The notes: generated from the sequence alone by a model not told the origin. Shown: positions 51,469 to 60,531, counted from the first letter of the stretch. The stretch: DNA of 64,000 bases from Oscillospiraceae bacterium (GCA_003514385.1 DOQR01000004.1:235239-299238); one strand, 5' to 3'. A program made the numbers and translations.

Positions 51469-52944
51469 TTAAAAAGTTATCTTGACATTGACAGTGCCGG
51501 AGACGGGCTTGACAACAAGCTTTGCCGCGCCGTTTTCGCCGACAGATTCGAGCTCATACTCGCAGCCCTCGACGGTCTTTGCGGGCTTATGTATATAAAT
51601 CTCCGTCGGAGCGGCGCACTCGCCGTCGCCCTCGTAGCTGAGGTTGAACTCCTGAGTCGACTGATCGAAGCCGTATGAAATGAGTCTGCCGCTGACAGCG
51701 ACGGGATAAGGACGGCTGAGAACTTTCATCAGCGGGCTGTTGAACATATCGTCAACATAGTGCCAATAAGTGAAGCCCCACTTGTGCTGCTCGAAGAAGT
51801 TGACGAGGAACTCGATATGCGGGAGCCAATCCTCGCCCTCGCCGCCGAAGCCGCCCCACTCGCCTACGAGCACGGGTGCATCGAGTCTGTCCTGAGTTCT
51901 GACATGCTCCTCAAATATGGCTCTGACTCTATCGTTGCTCGCATACTTATACTGCGGGGTATCGACCATGAAATCATAGCCGTGAGGAGTGAAGCAGAAA
52001 TTCTTCTCGCGCTCGCCGTTGACTTCTATCGCAGGAGTCGAGCACGGGATGCAGGTGTTCGACCAATAGCAGTTCTCCATAACGAGTATGCCCTTATCGG
52101 TAATCTCGCGGATAGCGGTTGAAACTTTGTTGATAAACGGAGAATACTTCTCGATATCGAACTTTCTGACATATTCATATCCGGCCTTGCGCGTGACATC
52201 CTTGAGGACATCGCCGGTTATCTGCTCGAGATATTTGACCTCGTCGCGTCTCTGTTTGTTGAGAAAATCACCGACGAGCTTGAAGCACTTGACGCGCTTA
52301 TCGCCGATAACGGTGCCGACAGCGGTGGAGATAAGCTTCTTGAAGAGCTTGCCGCCGTCCGAGCCAAGGAAAGGCTCATTGAGCATATCGAATCCGAAGA
52401 GTGCGGGATGATCCGCAAAGCGAGCCGCGACGTGCTGCCACATGGCGGCGAAATAATCGATAAGACCCCTGCCGTTATATTCGCGGTTGTTCCAGAAATT
52501 ATCGAACGCGCGCTGAGTCGCCTTGCCCCAGAAATAGCCGGCAGCCCAGACAAGCTTGGGCTCTTTTGGATCGTACTGGTCGGTTATAGTCGCCCAATCG
52601 GGTGCTCCGTCTCCGTAGCAGCGCGGAGAATAGAGATCCTGATGCATATCAAAGAGTATATAGACACCGTGAGCGGCGCAGAGATCGAAGATGCGGTACA
52701 TATCGTCGAGATACTCGTCGTTGTAGCTGCCGGGCTCGGGCTCGATCATGCTCCAGGTGGTGCCGAGGCGGATAAGATTGAGTCCGCGCGAGGTCATCTC
52801 GTCGAGCAGTTTATCGTCGATATTGAAGCCGAACTTGTTGTCCTCGCTGTCCTTGCGCTTATCCACGATATTGACGCCGTAGAATATACGCTCTCTGCCA
52901 TATTCATCGACAAAGCTTCTTTTTTCGGTAACTATACGCTCCAT
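51469..52944 (-). CDS. GH5 glycosidase, endoglycoceramidase-like, no signal peptide
   Basis: A 491-residue GH5 enzyme. FYGVNIVDK, LIRLGTTWSMIEPEPG and ILFDMHQDLYSPR are typical of the endoglycosylceramidase branch, which releases the glycan from glycosphingolipids. Catalytic residues: acid/base E190 in DMLNEPF, nucleophile E362 in VGEWGGF; a C-terminal beta domain (about 410-491) fits Glyco_hydro_5_C. There is no signal peptide or anchor, so it is probably cytoplasmic, unlike the secreted actinobacterial enzymes. AAAGGAG precedes ATG 52944; a TTGCCT-17-TATACT promoter lies upstream. A related beta-glycosidase acting on imported glycosides is the main alternative. Confidence 0.82.
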   Translation of the reverse strand: MERIVTEKRSFVDEYGRERIFYGVNIVDKRKDSEDNKFGFNIDDKLLDEMTSRGLNLIRLGTTWSMIEPEPGSYNDEYLDDMYRIFDLCAAHGVYILFDMHQDLYSPRCYGDGAPDWATITDQYDPKEPKLVWAAGYFWGKATQRAFDNFWNNREYNGRGLIDYFAAMWQHVAARFADHPALFGFDMLNEPFLGSDGGKLFKKLISTAVGTVIGDKRVKCFKLVGDFLNKQRRDEVKYLEQITGDVLKDVTRKAGYEYVRKFDIEKYSPFINKVSTAIREITDKGILVMENCYWSNTCIPCSTPAIEVNGEREKNFCFTPHGYDFMVDTPQYKYASNDRVRAIFEEHVRTQDRLDAPVLVGEWGGFGGEGEDWLPHIEFLVNFFEQHKWGFTYWHYVDDMFNSPLMKVLSRPYPVAVSGRLISYGFDQSTQEFNLSYEGDGECAAPTEIYIHKPAKTVEGCEYELESVGENGAAKLVVKPVSGTVNVKITF

Positions 52945-52975
52945 AATTTTCTCCTTTAATTACTAACTTTACTTT

Positions 52976-53004
52976 AGTATATACAAACAGTCGAAATAAG
53001 GCAA
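52976..53004 (-). promoter_or_regulatory. predicted promoter of the endoglycoceramidase-like gene
   Basis: On the minus strand TTGCCT (53004-52999), 17-bp spacer, TATACT (52981-52976); leader about 25 nt. Confidence 0.6.
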
Positions 53005-53119
53005 GGATTTTGAGGAAATTCGGCGTTTTCATCAATGTTCTCGGATTTTTTTGTTAACAATGCCTTGCAAATGCAATATATAAACAATATATAAACTTGG
53101 AAATATTCGATGTCCGCTA

Positions 53120-53148
53120 TTGTAAAATCAGACCAAAGATGCTATTAT
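53120..53148 (+). promoter_or_regulatory. predicted promoter of the secreted GH5 gene
   Basis: TTGTAA (53120-53125), 17-bp spacer, TATTAT (53143-53148); leader about 30 nt. Confidence 0.55.
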
Positions 53149-53186
53149 AAGTTCACAGACATTTCATTTTTCAGGAGGATAAGAAA

Positions 53187-54455
53187 ATGAAAAAAAGCAC
53201 ACTTTCAAGAGTGTTCAGCGCACTGCTGTGCCTGGTGCTCATGATAAGCGCGGTGTGTCTGCCGGTATACGCCGACAACGGCGAAAAGGCCGCCGAAAAA
53301 CGCGGCGCGATAACCGACGAAGATATGCTGCACACAAAGGGCAAAAAAATCTACAACAAGCGCGGCGAAGAAGTTATTCTTCGCGGAGTGAACCTCGGCA
53401 CATGGCTCATCCACGAGACATGGATGTCCCCTATCTCGAACTCCGACGACAATATTTCGACCCTCAACACCCTCACCGAGCGTTTCGGCGTCGAAAAAGC
53501 GTATGAGCTCATCAACATCTACGAGGACAACTGGATAACCGAATACGACCTCGACAAGATAGTTGAGCTCGGCTTCAACTGCGTACGCGTTCCGTTCTGG
53601 TTCCGCAACTTCTACTATGATGACAAGGGCACAAAAATCCTTGACAAAAACGGCGAGTGGGATTTCAGCCGTCTCGACTGGGTCGTTTCCGAATGCGCTA
53701 AGCGCGGACTCTATGTTATTCTCGATCTCCACGGCGCACCCGGATATCAGAACAACAAGGATCACTGCGGCAAAATCGGTGACAGCGGCCTTTTCAAGCT
53801 GACTAAGCAGGCCGAGGAATGGAGAAAGCTCACAATTGAGCTTTGGGTTGCAATAGCCGAGCGCTTCAGCGGCAATCCCGCAGTCGCTATGTACGACCTG
53901 CTCAACGAGCCCAACTGCGACGTAAGCTCATATCTTCAGAAGAACAACCTTGTCACAATCTCCGTCTACAACCGCCTCTACAAGGCCATACGCGAGGTTG
54001 ACAAGGATCACATAATGACCATGGAGGGCATCTGGAGACTTTATAATCTCCCCGCGCCGTGGTTCATCGGCTGGACTAACGTTGTCTATCAGCTTCATTT
54101 CTATGACACAAGCAACTTCATGTACAGCCTTCTCGTCTTCTTTGCAAAGCTCTATCCCTACAATGTTCCGCTCTATGTCGGCGAGTTCAAGCCCATGGGC
54201 AGCGCCACATGGGATCACGTACTCACGCTGTTCAACAGCTCAAACTTCAGCTGGACTATCTGGTCATATAAGGGCTGCGGTGAAGGCGCGGACAAATCCG
54301 ACTGGTACATCATCGGCAGCAAGCCGGGCTTTGAACGCGCAGACATAAAGAACGACGACTTCGACACAATAGCCCGCAAATGGGGCGCAGCCATCAGAAG
54401 CGAAGACAACTATGTTAACACCGGTCTTTATGACATAGTCAAGGATTACATCTGA
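53187..54455 (+). CDS. secreted GH5 beta-glucanase/glucosidase-like enzyme
   Basis: A 422-residue exported GH5 enzyme. Signal peptide about 1-29, ending VYA before DNG; no lipobox or anchor. The barrel opens with VILRGVNLGTWLIHETWM, has LDLHGAPGYQN, acid/base E241 in YDLLNEPN, and nucleophile E333 in YVGEFKPMG. The GVNLGxW and LHGAPGxQN motifs resemble the exo-1,3-beta-glucanase type subfamilies, some of which act on steryl glucosides or glycolipids. AGGAGG precedes ATG 53187. It is divergent from the cytoplasmic GH5 gene. Confidence 0.88.
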   Translation: MKKSTLSRVFSALLCLVLMISAVCLPVYADNGEKAAEKRGAITDEDMLHTKGKKIYNKRGEEVILRGVNLGTWLIHETWMSPISNSDDNISTLNTLTERFGVEKAYELINIYEDNWITEYDLDKIVELGFNCVRVPFWFRNFYYDDKGTKILDKNGEWDFSRLDWVVSECAKRGLYVILDLHGAPGYQNNKDHCGKIGDSGLFKLTKQAEEWRKLTIELWVAIAERFSGNPAVAMYDLLNEPNCDVSSYLQKNNLVTISVYNRLYKAIREVDKDHIMTMEGIWRLYNLPAPWFIGWTNVVYQLHFYDTSNFMYSLLVFFAKLYPYNVPLYVGEFKPMGSATWDHVLTLFNSSNFSWTIWSYKGCGEGADKSDWYIIGSKPGFERADIKNDDFDTIARKWGAAIRSEDNYVNTGLYDIVKDYI

Positions 54456-54480
54456 TATCCGATATAACAGAATAATTACG

Positions 54481-54524
54481 GCAGCCGTTTCAAAAGCGAA
54501 GCGGCTGCTGTTTTTTGTTTTCTG
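54481..54524 (+). terminator. terminator of the secreted GH5 gene
   Basis: GCAGCCGTTTC (54481-54491) pairs with GAAGCGGCTGC (54498-54508) with one G-U pair and a 6-nt loop; TGTTTTTTGTTTT follows. Confidence 0.92.
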
Positions 54525-54552
54525 CGGTGGAATCGGGGATATTAAATTGAGA

Positions 54553-54798
54553 TTTGCAGGCGTAAATGCCGACAATAAACAGCTGTTGCAATATCACAAA
54601 TCAGCACAATTGTGTAGGAGCAGATGATTTCCGCCCCCGAATTCTGCATAAATTTATTTACATACACTTTGTAGGGACATCCCTTGCGGCTGTCCGATAT
54701 CGGCTTACCCTCTACCATCGCGTCCTACTACAATCGAACTTTTATACTTCCCGCATTTCAGCATTTTCTTTTTATTCAAAAAAGTAAACGCCTGCAAA
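54553..54798. repeat. inverted-repeat-bounded element, MITE-like
   Basis: TTTGCAGGCGT (54553-54563) and its exact reverse complement ACGCCTGCAAA (54788-54798) enclose 224 bp without a credible gene. Inside, GTAGG cores occur three times: ATTGTGTAGGAGC (54609-54621), TTGTAGGGA (54669-54677) and, inverted, GCGTCCTACTACAAT (54720-54734), so an inner imperfect inverted repeat is nested in the outer one. CCGATATCGG lies near the centre. No clear target-site duplication is seen. It could be a dispersed non-autonomous repeat or a structured RNA. Confidence 0.5.
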
Positions 54799-55010
54799 AG
54801 AAAAGCAAACTCAGGGCTGCGCCCCAGACCCCACAACGCCACGCCGCAGTATAAAGTTTGCGGCTAGCTCGGCACATTCGCCTGTAAACTCGCTTCCACT
54901 CAAACAATACGGGCTCGTGCGTCTTGCTTCGCAAGCCGTCCCCTCGCCTCTCAAAAGAGCTTTTAAACACTGCGGCGCGGCTATTGGAAGCTTAATTATC
55001 AAGATTAGTC
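54799..55010. repeat. GC-rich non-coding block with small hairpins
   Basis: A stretch reading like the dispersed repeat sequences of clostridial genomes (recognition from memory). It contains GGCTGCGCCCCAGACCCC, hairpins GCCGCA/TGCGGC (54843-54848 and 54859-54864) and CTTGC-TTC-GCAAG (54923-54935). Two short overlapping minus-strand frames exist (54776-54970 and 54811-55002) but have no ribosome site or recognisable domain; base composition clearly differs from 55011-55100, which is A+T-rich and empty. Confidence 0.45.
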
Positions 55011-55094
55011 GAGTCGCTAACTTTTATTTTGCAAAGGTTTGTTCTAATAAGACATACAAGCTCTGATTTATCGATGTTTTTTATATATACCGAT

Positions 55095-55132
55095 ACATAA
55101 AACCCTGACCACGGAAAGCCATGGGCAGGGTT
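55095..55132 (-). terminator. terminator of the secreted lipase-like gene
   Basis: AACCCTG (55101-55107) pairs with CAGGGTT (55126-55132), and CCACGG/CCATGG pair inside; on the minus strand TTTATG follows. Confidence 0.75.
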
Positions 55133-55181
55133 GCTGTTATATTATACGGCGGAAAATCGGGCGACATTTATTCTATGATCT

Positions 55182-56696
55182 TCAGCTTGCCCACTTGCTC
55201 AGGTGCTGATCCACACCGGAGAGCATGAACTGCGGATAATCCTCATTCACGCCGGCATAGAAATCACCGTCGCATGTCGCGAGCCAAAGGAAGAAGTTGC
55301 TGTAATCAGTGCCGTAAGATGCTGAGACATGGGGCGCGCCCTTTATTATATAAGTATACTTCGGGAAGAGCGCGGTCGAGAGATCAACGCATCTGTCGGG
55401 TGACAGATATTCCGCCTTTGCGGGAACATAATCATCGCCGAGAGTCTCGCCGTACTTCGCGACAGTTGCATAGCCGGACATCTCATATGTCTCAAGCACA
55501 CCGTCGCCTGTAAAATCCGCGCTCTCATAGAGCGGAGCCATCGGCTTGTCGTAATGGGAAATAATCGCAACCTTGACGCCGTCGCGTATCATATTTTCAA
55601 TGAGCGCGGTGCGGTTTGACATCATCTTCTGCAGGCGCTCGCCGTAAGCGAGGAAATCGGCGTGCTCTGCCGCGCTGTCGTCGAAAACGAAGTCGACTGC
55701 ATTATTGTAATCCTGCGGCTGAACGAGTCCCCAAAGAACCGGCATATAGGCAAAATCCGGAATGAGCACACGCTCATAGACCTCGTCTTTATAATTATCG
55801 ACAATGTAGTCGGTAACCTTCTGAAGCAGCTTGAATGCGCCGACGCTGTTGAGCGTCTTCATGAATGCCGCCACAGCAGCGTTCGAGCCTGTAGCATCGG
55901 CGAGCAGGCCGGAGAAATAGTTATACATCGTATCTGCCTTGAGCTCGATCTTGCCGGTCAGAACATCGGAGGCGACCTGCGCACCGCAGAATGTCGAGGA
56001 CATAAAGACGCAGCGGTCGACCTTGCTGTATCCGTACTTTGTCAGATAAGCGACGGTCATTATGCCGCCCATGCTCGCGCAGAATATCGAGACCTTGTCG
56101 TGACCCGACTCGGCTATGGCTCTGTCAACTGTCGCGGCGATATCATCGGCGACTTTGTAAGGGTCGAGACGCCAGTCGTATGTAAACAGATATGTGTGGT
56201 TGGCGGGAAGATTCTCGGCACAGGCGCGGGTCATTCCGCGCTCACTGTTAGAATCGAAGTTTTCCCAAATCTCAGGATAATTCTCCGCGCTCCCGGGGTA
56301 TTTCGCAACGCTGACATTGTACTTCGACTCGCCGTTTTCTTTCATCGCATAGCCGTCAAGCAGGTTTGCCGCATAATCGATAACAGCCTGGAAGAAAGGA
56401 TCGATATCCTTGGCTTTGACTGCACCGGAGATGCCCTTGTAAAGCATGGAGAGCAAATCGCCCAAATCAAACTCGAAGGCGTTGCGCTCATTCTCGGTGC
56501 CCTTGTCGATATAGAGCCCCATCATATCCATTCCCCTGACTATGACTACGGGGCAGTCGGTGCAGGTCGCGGGATCGTGCGCTTTCTCTGCCTGCGCTGC
56601 TGTGTCTGCGGTTTTCGCGCCATGATACGCAAATGCCGGCGTTACAAAGCTCAGCATAAGCGCAAAGGCGAGGAAAACACTCAGAAGTTTTTTCAT
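55182..56696 (-). CDS. secreted alpha/beta hydrolase, LCAT/PGAP1-lipase-like
   Basis: A 504-residue exported protein: signal peptide about 1-23 (ending AFA), then a lipase-like fold with PVVIVRGMD near the start of the domain, LFTYDWRLDP, and a nucleophile elbow FCASMGGIMTVAY (Ser about 208) in place of the usual GxSxG. Later parts hold a likely acid and His (ISHYDKP, KGAPHVSAS). Residues about 394-405 (DFTGDGVLETYE) match an EF-hand calcium loop. This layout resembles lecithin:cholesterol acyltransferase/PGAP1-type lipases. ATG 56696 is preferred because AAGG lies 9 nt upstream. Last gene of the operon that starts at 60287. Confidence 0.8.
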   Translation of the reverse strand: MKKLLSVFLAFALMLSFVTPAFAYHGAKTADTAAQAEKAHDPATCTDCPVVIVRGMDMMGLYIDKGTENERNAFEFDLGDLLSMLYKGISGAVKAKDIDPFFQAVIDYAANLLDGYAMKENGESKYNVSVAKYPGSAENYPEIWENFDSNSERGMTRACAENLPANHTYLFTYDWRLDPYKVADDIAATVDRAIAESGHDKVSIFCASMGGIMTVAYLTKYGYSKVDRCVFMSSTFCGAQVASDVLTGKIELKADTMYNYFSGLLADATGSNAAVAAFMKTLNSVGAFKLLQKVTDYIVDNYKDEVYERVLIPDFAYMPVLWGLVQPQDYNNAVDFVFDDSAAEHADFLAYGERLQKMMSNRTALIENMIRDGVKVAIISHYDKPMAPLYESADFTGDGVLETYEMSGYATVAKYGETLGDDYVPAKAEYLSPDRCVDLSTALFPKYTYIIKGAPHVSASYGTDYSNFFLWLATCDGDFYAGVNEDYPQFMLSGVDQHLSKWAS

Positions 56697-56717
56697 CGTT
56701 TTCATCCTTCGTTTCTT

Positions 56718-57575
56718 TTATATTTTCCCGAGGTCCCTGAAAACCGACCACGAGACTAATTCGATATTGTTCCTGCGCGCGGCTTCGAGAAGATCGCCGC
56801 TTTGAAGAAGTCTCAATTCATAGACGCGCTTCGTCCACTCGCCGGGCTTGTCGTCTATCGGATACGCAGGGTGCATGAAAATCTCAGTCACGCCGTCGAT
56901 GCAGTTTTCGACAGCATCAAGATAATATTTGCGCAAGGTGTCGTAATCTTTTATGCGATCCATCGACCACGGATTCGACACAAGGTCATCGAGCAGGCCG
57001 ACTCCGCGCCGCTCACCCGCTCCAACAATAATTTTCTGGAAGCATTTTATCACACCGGGGACTTCCCTGTCAATCTGTCTGGACAAAAATCCCGGAGTTT
57101 TCGGAAATCTGTAGGGCAAGGAATGTTCCGCGCAGAAATTATATGCATCAATATAGAAACGCCTGCCGTTTATGCCGTAGAGCGTGGCGCAATGGTTATC
57201 GGCATGGTCGACTTCAACGCCCCTTGAGCTGATAAAATTATACTGCGCCTCAAGCTCCGCGCGGACATCGCGGCGGCGGGCGTGCAGGGCGAGCCCGACC
57301 TGACTCTCATAGAGTCCCATCCCCTTTTCACTGAGCGAGGGCGCGCCGCTGTTGCTCTGCCAGCGTTTTTTGCTGTCATCTGAATTTATCGTCAGATGCA
57401 CGCCGACGGGATAACCGCCGATCCTTGCGAGTTCAGCGGCGTTGGCGGCATCCGGCGCGACGGTCATGAGCGAGGTCGAGGTTATCAGTTTGCCTCGCAT
57501 GAGCTCGTCTATCGCCTTTGTCTGCTGCGGATTATAGCCGAAATCATCGGCGTTGATTATAAGATACTTAGACAT
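56718..57575 (-). CDS. ChbG/HpnK (YdjC)-family carbohydrate deacetylase
   Basis: A 285-residue metal-dependent deacetylase of the YdjC fold. Metal ligands are visible: INADDFG (Asp-Asp) at about 7-13, GVHLTINSD, and VDHADNHCATLYG (His-x3-His type), plus MHPAYP near the end. Characterised relatives remove acetyl groups from chitooligosaccharides or hopanoid precursors. It overlaps the upstream symporter gene by 8 bp, so imported sugar is the likely substrate (inference). Cytoplasmic. Confidence 0.9.
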   Translation of the reverse strand: MSKYLIINADDFGYNPQQTKAIDELMRGKLITSTSLMTVAPDAANAAELARIGGYPVGVHLTINSDDSKKRWQSNSGAPSLSEKGMGLYESQVGLALHARRRDVRAELEAQYNFISSRGVEVDHADNHCATLYGINGRRFYIDAYNFCAEHSLPYRFPKTPGFLSRQIDREVPGVIKCFQKIIVGAGERRGVGLLDDLVSNPWSMDRIKDYDTLRKYYLDAVENCIDGVTEIFMHPAYPIDDKPGEWTKRVYELRLLQSGDLLEAARRNNIELVSWSVFRDLGKI

Positions 57576-58929
57576 TTGCTTTTAACTCTTTTCTCCTTTT
57601 AAAATTGCACCAGTCGTTTGACTCATCTTTGAAATGCAGGAACAGGGTGAATATTGTTGCCACAGCCATGGCTATGAACGGAAACACGCAGAGCAGGAAT
57701 CGCGACGCCATATCGGGATTCGAGCCGGGGTTCGCTCCGCTCTCGAAGCCGAACGCCACGCTGATAACTTTATAGCCGAGCGAGACATAAAGTCCGTTCA
57801 GGCGGTTCATGACGCCGACGAGACTTGTGAGCATTCCCTCGCGTTTTACGCCGTGGCGGGAATAGTCATCGTCGATTATCTTCGCGCCGATGCAGTCGAT
57901 GGTGACAAGGCATCCGGCGACGCCCATACCCATAACGCACATTATGGCGACCGCGACGGGCATTGTGTTTGCAAAGAACAGCGGGATGAATCCGACTGTC
58001 AGCACGGCGAATCCGAGCCTCCAGACATTCATGATACCCGCGCGTTTTACGACATTCGACCAGACTACTATACCGACAAGCGCGACGCCGAACACCACGC
58101 CAAGCATGACGGTTGTCATGGAGCTTTCAAGCTTCAGAGTATACTGAACATAGAACGGGATCGCCTGAGAAATGAGCGAGAACGCGGCGGAATAGAGCGC
58201 GTTTGCAAAGCCGAATATCCAGAATTTGCTGTTGGTGATGAGGGCGAATATCGCCTTGAAGAGATCGGGCTTCTCGCCATTTGCCGCTTCCACTTCCTCT
58301 TCTTCGATATTCTCGTGGCAGCCGAAGGTCATGAACATAATGACCGCGAGGGCGATAACGCCGTAGATGATCGCAGTGAGATTATAGCCTATCTTTGAAG
58401 TGACAACGGGAGTGAGCACGATTGAAATAACCATCGCGACAAGCTGGCAGACCTGTCTTATAGCATTGGTCTTTGCTCTGAGTTCGTCGGTCTTGAAAAG
58501 GGTCGGGAACAGAGCACCGTAGTTTGCGTTCATGAGCGAATCGAGCGTGCCGGTGAGTATGTACATCAGCAGAATATAGAGATAAGCCTGACCGGAGTTT
58601 GACTGCACGCGTGCGGGCATATTATAGAACAGCACGAAGCAAAGAATCATCAGCGGAGTGCCGATAACGAGCCACGGTCTGCGCTTGCCCCACTTTGTAT
58701 GCGTTCTGTCCGAAAGGAAACCGTAGACGGGGTTATCGATGGCATCGACAAAGGTATAGATAAACAGTATCTTCGCCATCTGATCGGTCGTGATGAGCCC
58801 GAGCTTCAAGACATAATATGCGGCGGCATATGACTTCAGCATATTTATCGGAATCGATGTGCCGAGCATGCCGAAGCCGTAGCGGAACGGGGAAGTGCGT
58901 TTTCGGTTCAAAGTGTTTGAAGGTTCCAT
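57568..58929 (-). CDS. GPH-family (MelB-like) glycoside:cation symporter
   Basis: A 453-residue transporter with 12 membrane helices. FRYGFGMLGTSIPINMLKSYAAAYYV at the start, then GFLSDRTHTKWGKRRPWLVIGTPLM (the cytoplasmic loop hallmark of the glycoside-pentoside-hexuronide family) and the later ARFTxxDxxxx-like IIDDDYSRHGVKREG segment support the call. It would import an oligosaccharide or glycoside with Na+ or H+. GAGGAG precedes ATG 58929, whose first base overlaps the TGA of the PHP gene. Confidence 0.93.
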   Translation of the reverse strand: MEPSNTLNRKRTSPFRYGFGMLGTSIPINMLKSYAAAYYVLKLGLITTDQMAKILFIYTFVDAIDNPVYGFLSDRTHTKWGKRRPWLVIGTPLMILCFVLFYNMPARVQSNSGQAYLYILLMYILTGTLDSLMNANYGALFPTLFKTDELRAKTNAIRQVCQLVAMVISIVLTPVVTSKIGYNLTAIIYGVIALAVIMFMTFGCHENIEEEEVEAANGEKPDLFKAIFALITNSKFWIFGFANALYSAAFSLISQAIPFYVQYTLKLESSMTTVMLGVVFGVALVGIVVWSNVVKRAGIMNVWRLGFAVLTVGFIPLFFANTMPVAVAIMCVMGMGVAGCLVTIDCIGAKIIDDDYSRHGVKREGMLTSLVGVMNRLNGLYVSLGYKVISVAFGFESGANPGSNPDMASRFLLCVFPFIAMAVATIFTLFLHFKDESNDWCNFKRRKELKANV

Positions 58930-60287
58930 CAGTTATCCTCCTCTTCCTCTTTCTGAAAATATATCGGATTTGTGAGCGCGCGGACTGCGCCGAGTTTTCC
59001 ACACCCTCTGATTGCCTTGACATAAGCGAAATTATCGTTTTTCGGCTCTATATCGATATCAAGATTTCCTCGCGCGAAGTGCTTTATCACGCGCTCTCCG
59101 CTGCCGGTGACAAGGACAAGCGTTTCGCCGCGGAGCTGTTCGGCATGGAGATGGAGTTTTTTGTTTTTATCACAGCGAACAGCATCGCCCATCATGGCAT
59201 CGCCGCAGGTCAGAGTCAGGCGCGCGCCGTCAACTCCGCTTGAAACGAAGGAGTGCCCTGCGCGGATATTTTTCAGTATATCCTCGCGGCGGCGCGACGG
59301 AGAATATACGGCTGTTATCGGATTACCGAGCTTTGCGAAATCCTTCGGACGATGGAAATCACTGCCGCCGACGGCAGGTATGCGTCTGCCCTCGCGCAGA
59401 AGATGAGTCCACCACTTTATGCCGCGGATATTCGTCCCGCGCATCGGTCCGTTCCAGACCTCGATCATATCAAAATTCATGCTGTTCCATTTATACGGGC
59501 AGAACGGGCATTTCGGATGGTTTACCGATATGACCGCGCCGAGCGAACGGGCATCATTGATTATCTTTTCCATCTCTTCGGGCGTGTTTGCTATGAAGCT
59601 GTTTTCAAAGGGCGCTTTGGCTCCGAAGAAATTCATATGCCCTTTGTAGTGCGTCCATTCGACCGCATATATAAATGTCAGCCCCGGGATATCCGGCAGG
59701 CAGAAATTATCGGCATAGTTATTGTGGTTCGCAAGCCCGACGAAATCGAGCCCGATATCGCGGGCGAGCTTCCCTACGGCTTCGGAATCGAGCGCGCCAT
59801 CGGAAGCTATGGTATGTATATGCAGGTCGCCGAAGAGCAGTTCGGGTTCGGCGTTCGTGTTATCAGAAGATATATTTTCGGGCGCATCCTGTTTATAATG
59901 CTTCGGCTCGGTGTCGCCGGGTTTATGATATTCAAACCCGATATCATATGTGACCTCGACACCTGCGGGCACGACATGATACGCGCCGACGATTATAGAC
60001 CACTCGCCCGACTCGGGTCTTTGCACAAGATAGCCGTTCGTGGACTTATCTTCGCCGACAAATATGCTCGGATGCGCGCTGCCCGACCAGCCGAGGAATC
60101 TCCTCTTTTCGTCCATGAGACCGAGGTCGATTATATTCTGCGGGTGTATCTCTCTGAGCAGACCTTTGGTGCCCTGCCAATAGGAATACGATACCGTGAC
60201 GCGCGAGACGTTTTCGGGCACAGTGAACGGTATTGTATAATAGGTTCCCTCGCGGGACTTTTCAACGAAATGTTTAAGCCGAGGCAT
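58929..60287 (-). CDS. PHP-domain metallohydrolase, CehA/McbA-like
   Basis: A 452-residue protein with an N-terminal beta domain (about 1-125, IPFTVPENVSRVTVSYSYWQGTKG, jelly-roll-like) and a C-terminal PHP barrel with GDLHIHTIASDG, ANHNNYAD, HYKGHMNFFG, NHPKCPFCPY and GGSDFHRPKD as metal ligands. PHP enzymes of this group hydrolyse phosphoesters or other esters; CehA cleaves carbamates. No signal peptide. ATG 60287 (GGAG 10 nt upstream) is preferred over TTG 60296. First gene of the four-gene leftward operon, divergent from the AraC regulator. Confidence 0.87.
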   Translation of the reverse strand: MPRLKHFVEKSREGTYYTIPFTVPENVSRVTVSYSYWQGTKGLLREIHPQNIIDLGLMDEKRRFLGWSGSAHPSIFVGEDKSTNGYLVQRPESGEWSIIVGAYHVVPAGVEVTYDIGFEYHKPGDTEPKHYKQDAPENISSDNTNAEPELLFGDLHIHTIASDGALDSEAVGKLARDIGLDFVGLANHNNYADNFCLPDIPGLTFIYAVEWTHYKGHMNFFGAKAPFENSFIANTPEEMEKIINDARSLGAVISVNHPKCPFCPYKWNSMNFDMIEVWNGPMRGTNIRGIKWWTHLLREGRRIPAVGGSDFHRPKDFAKLGNPITAVYSPSRRREDILKNIRAGHSFVSSGVDGARLTLTCGDAMMGDAVRCDKNKKLHLHAEQLRGETLVLVTGSGERVIKHFARGNLDIDIEPKNDNFAYVKAIRGCGKLGAVRALTNPIYFQKEEEEDN

Positions 60288-60531
60288 TTTGTGCAAACTC
60301 CATAAAAATTATATTGTATTTATTATAAAACAGTATATATTGTTTTTCTTGCTATTTTTTAATATGAATGAGCGTTTTTTTAAATTTTATGTTTTTATAA
60401 TCAATATAAGCTCTTGAAATCGGCGATAAAGTGTGTTATTTTTAAGAAAGCACCAATCAAAGGAGTGAAAATATACGGACAGGCTGAACATTATCGACTA
60501 CAGGACGAATCCGATTATAAGCAAATATTCC
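60288..60531. promoter_or_regulatory. divergent control region, PHP operon / AraC gene
   Basis: A very A+T-rich region with several TATAAT-like boxes on the minus strand (around 60318-60335) and TTGAAA (60412-60417) on the plus strand, none paired with a good partner box. Weak promoters of this type fit activation by the adjacent AraC-type regulator. AAAGGAG (60459-60465) lies before the AraC frame, but no canonical in-frame start follows it. Confidence 0.4.

Noticed and set aside
54776..55002. Two minus-strand frames (64 and 63 codons) in the gene-free region
   Set aside because: No ribosome site and no family; they overlap each other and the hairpins of a likely repeat, so they look like accidental frames.
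57634..58398. Plus-strand frame opposite the GPH symporter
   Set aside because: Antisense shadow; the charged, His-rich translation is typical of reversed membrane-protein codons.
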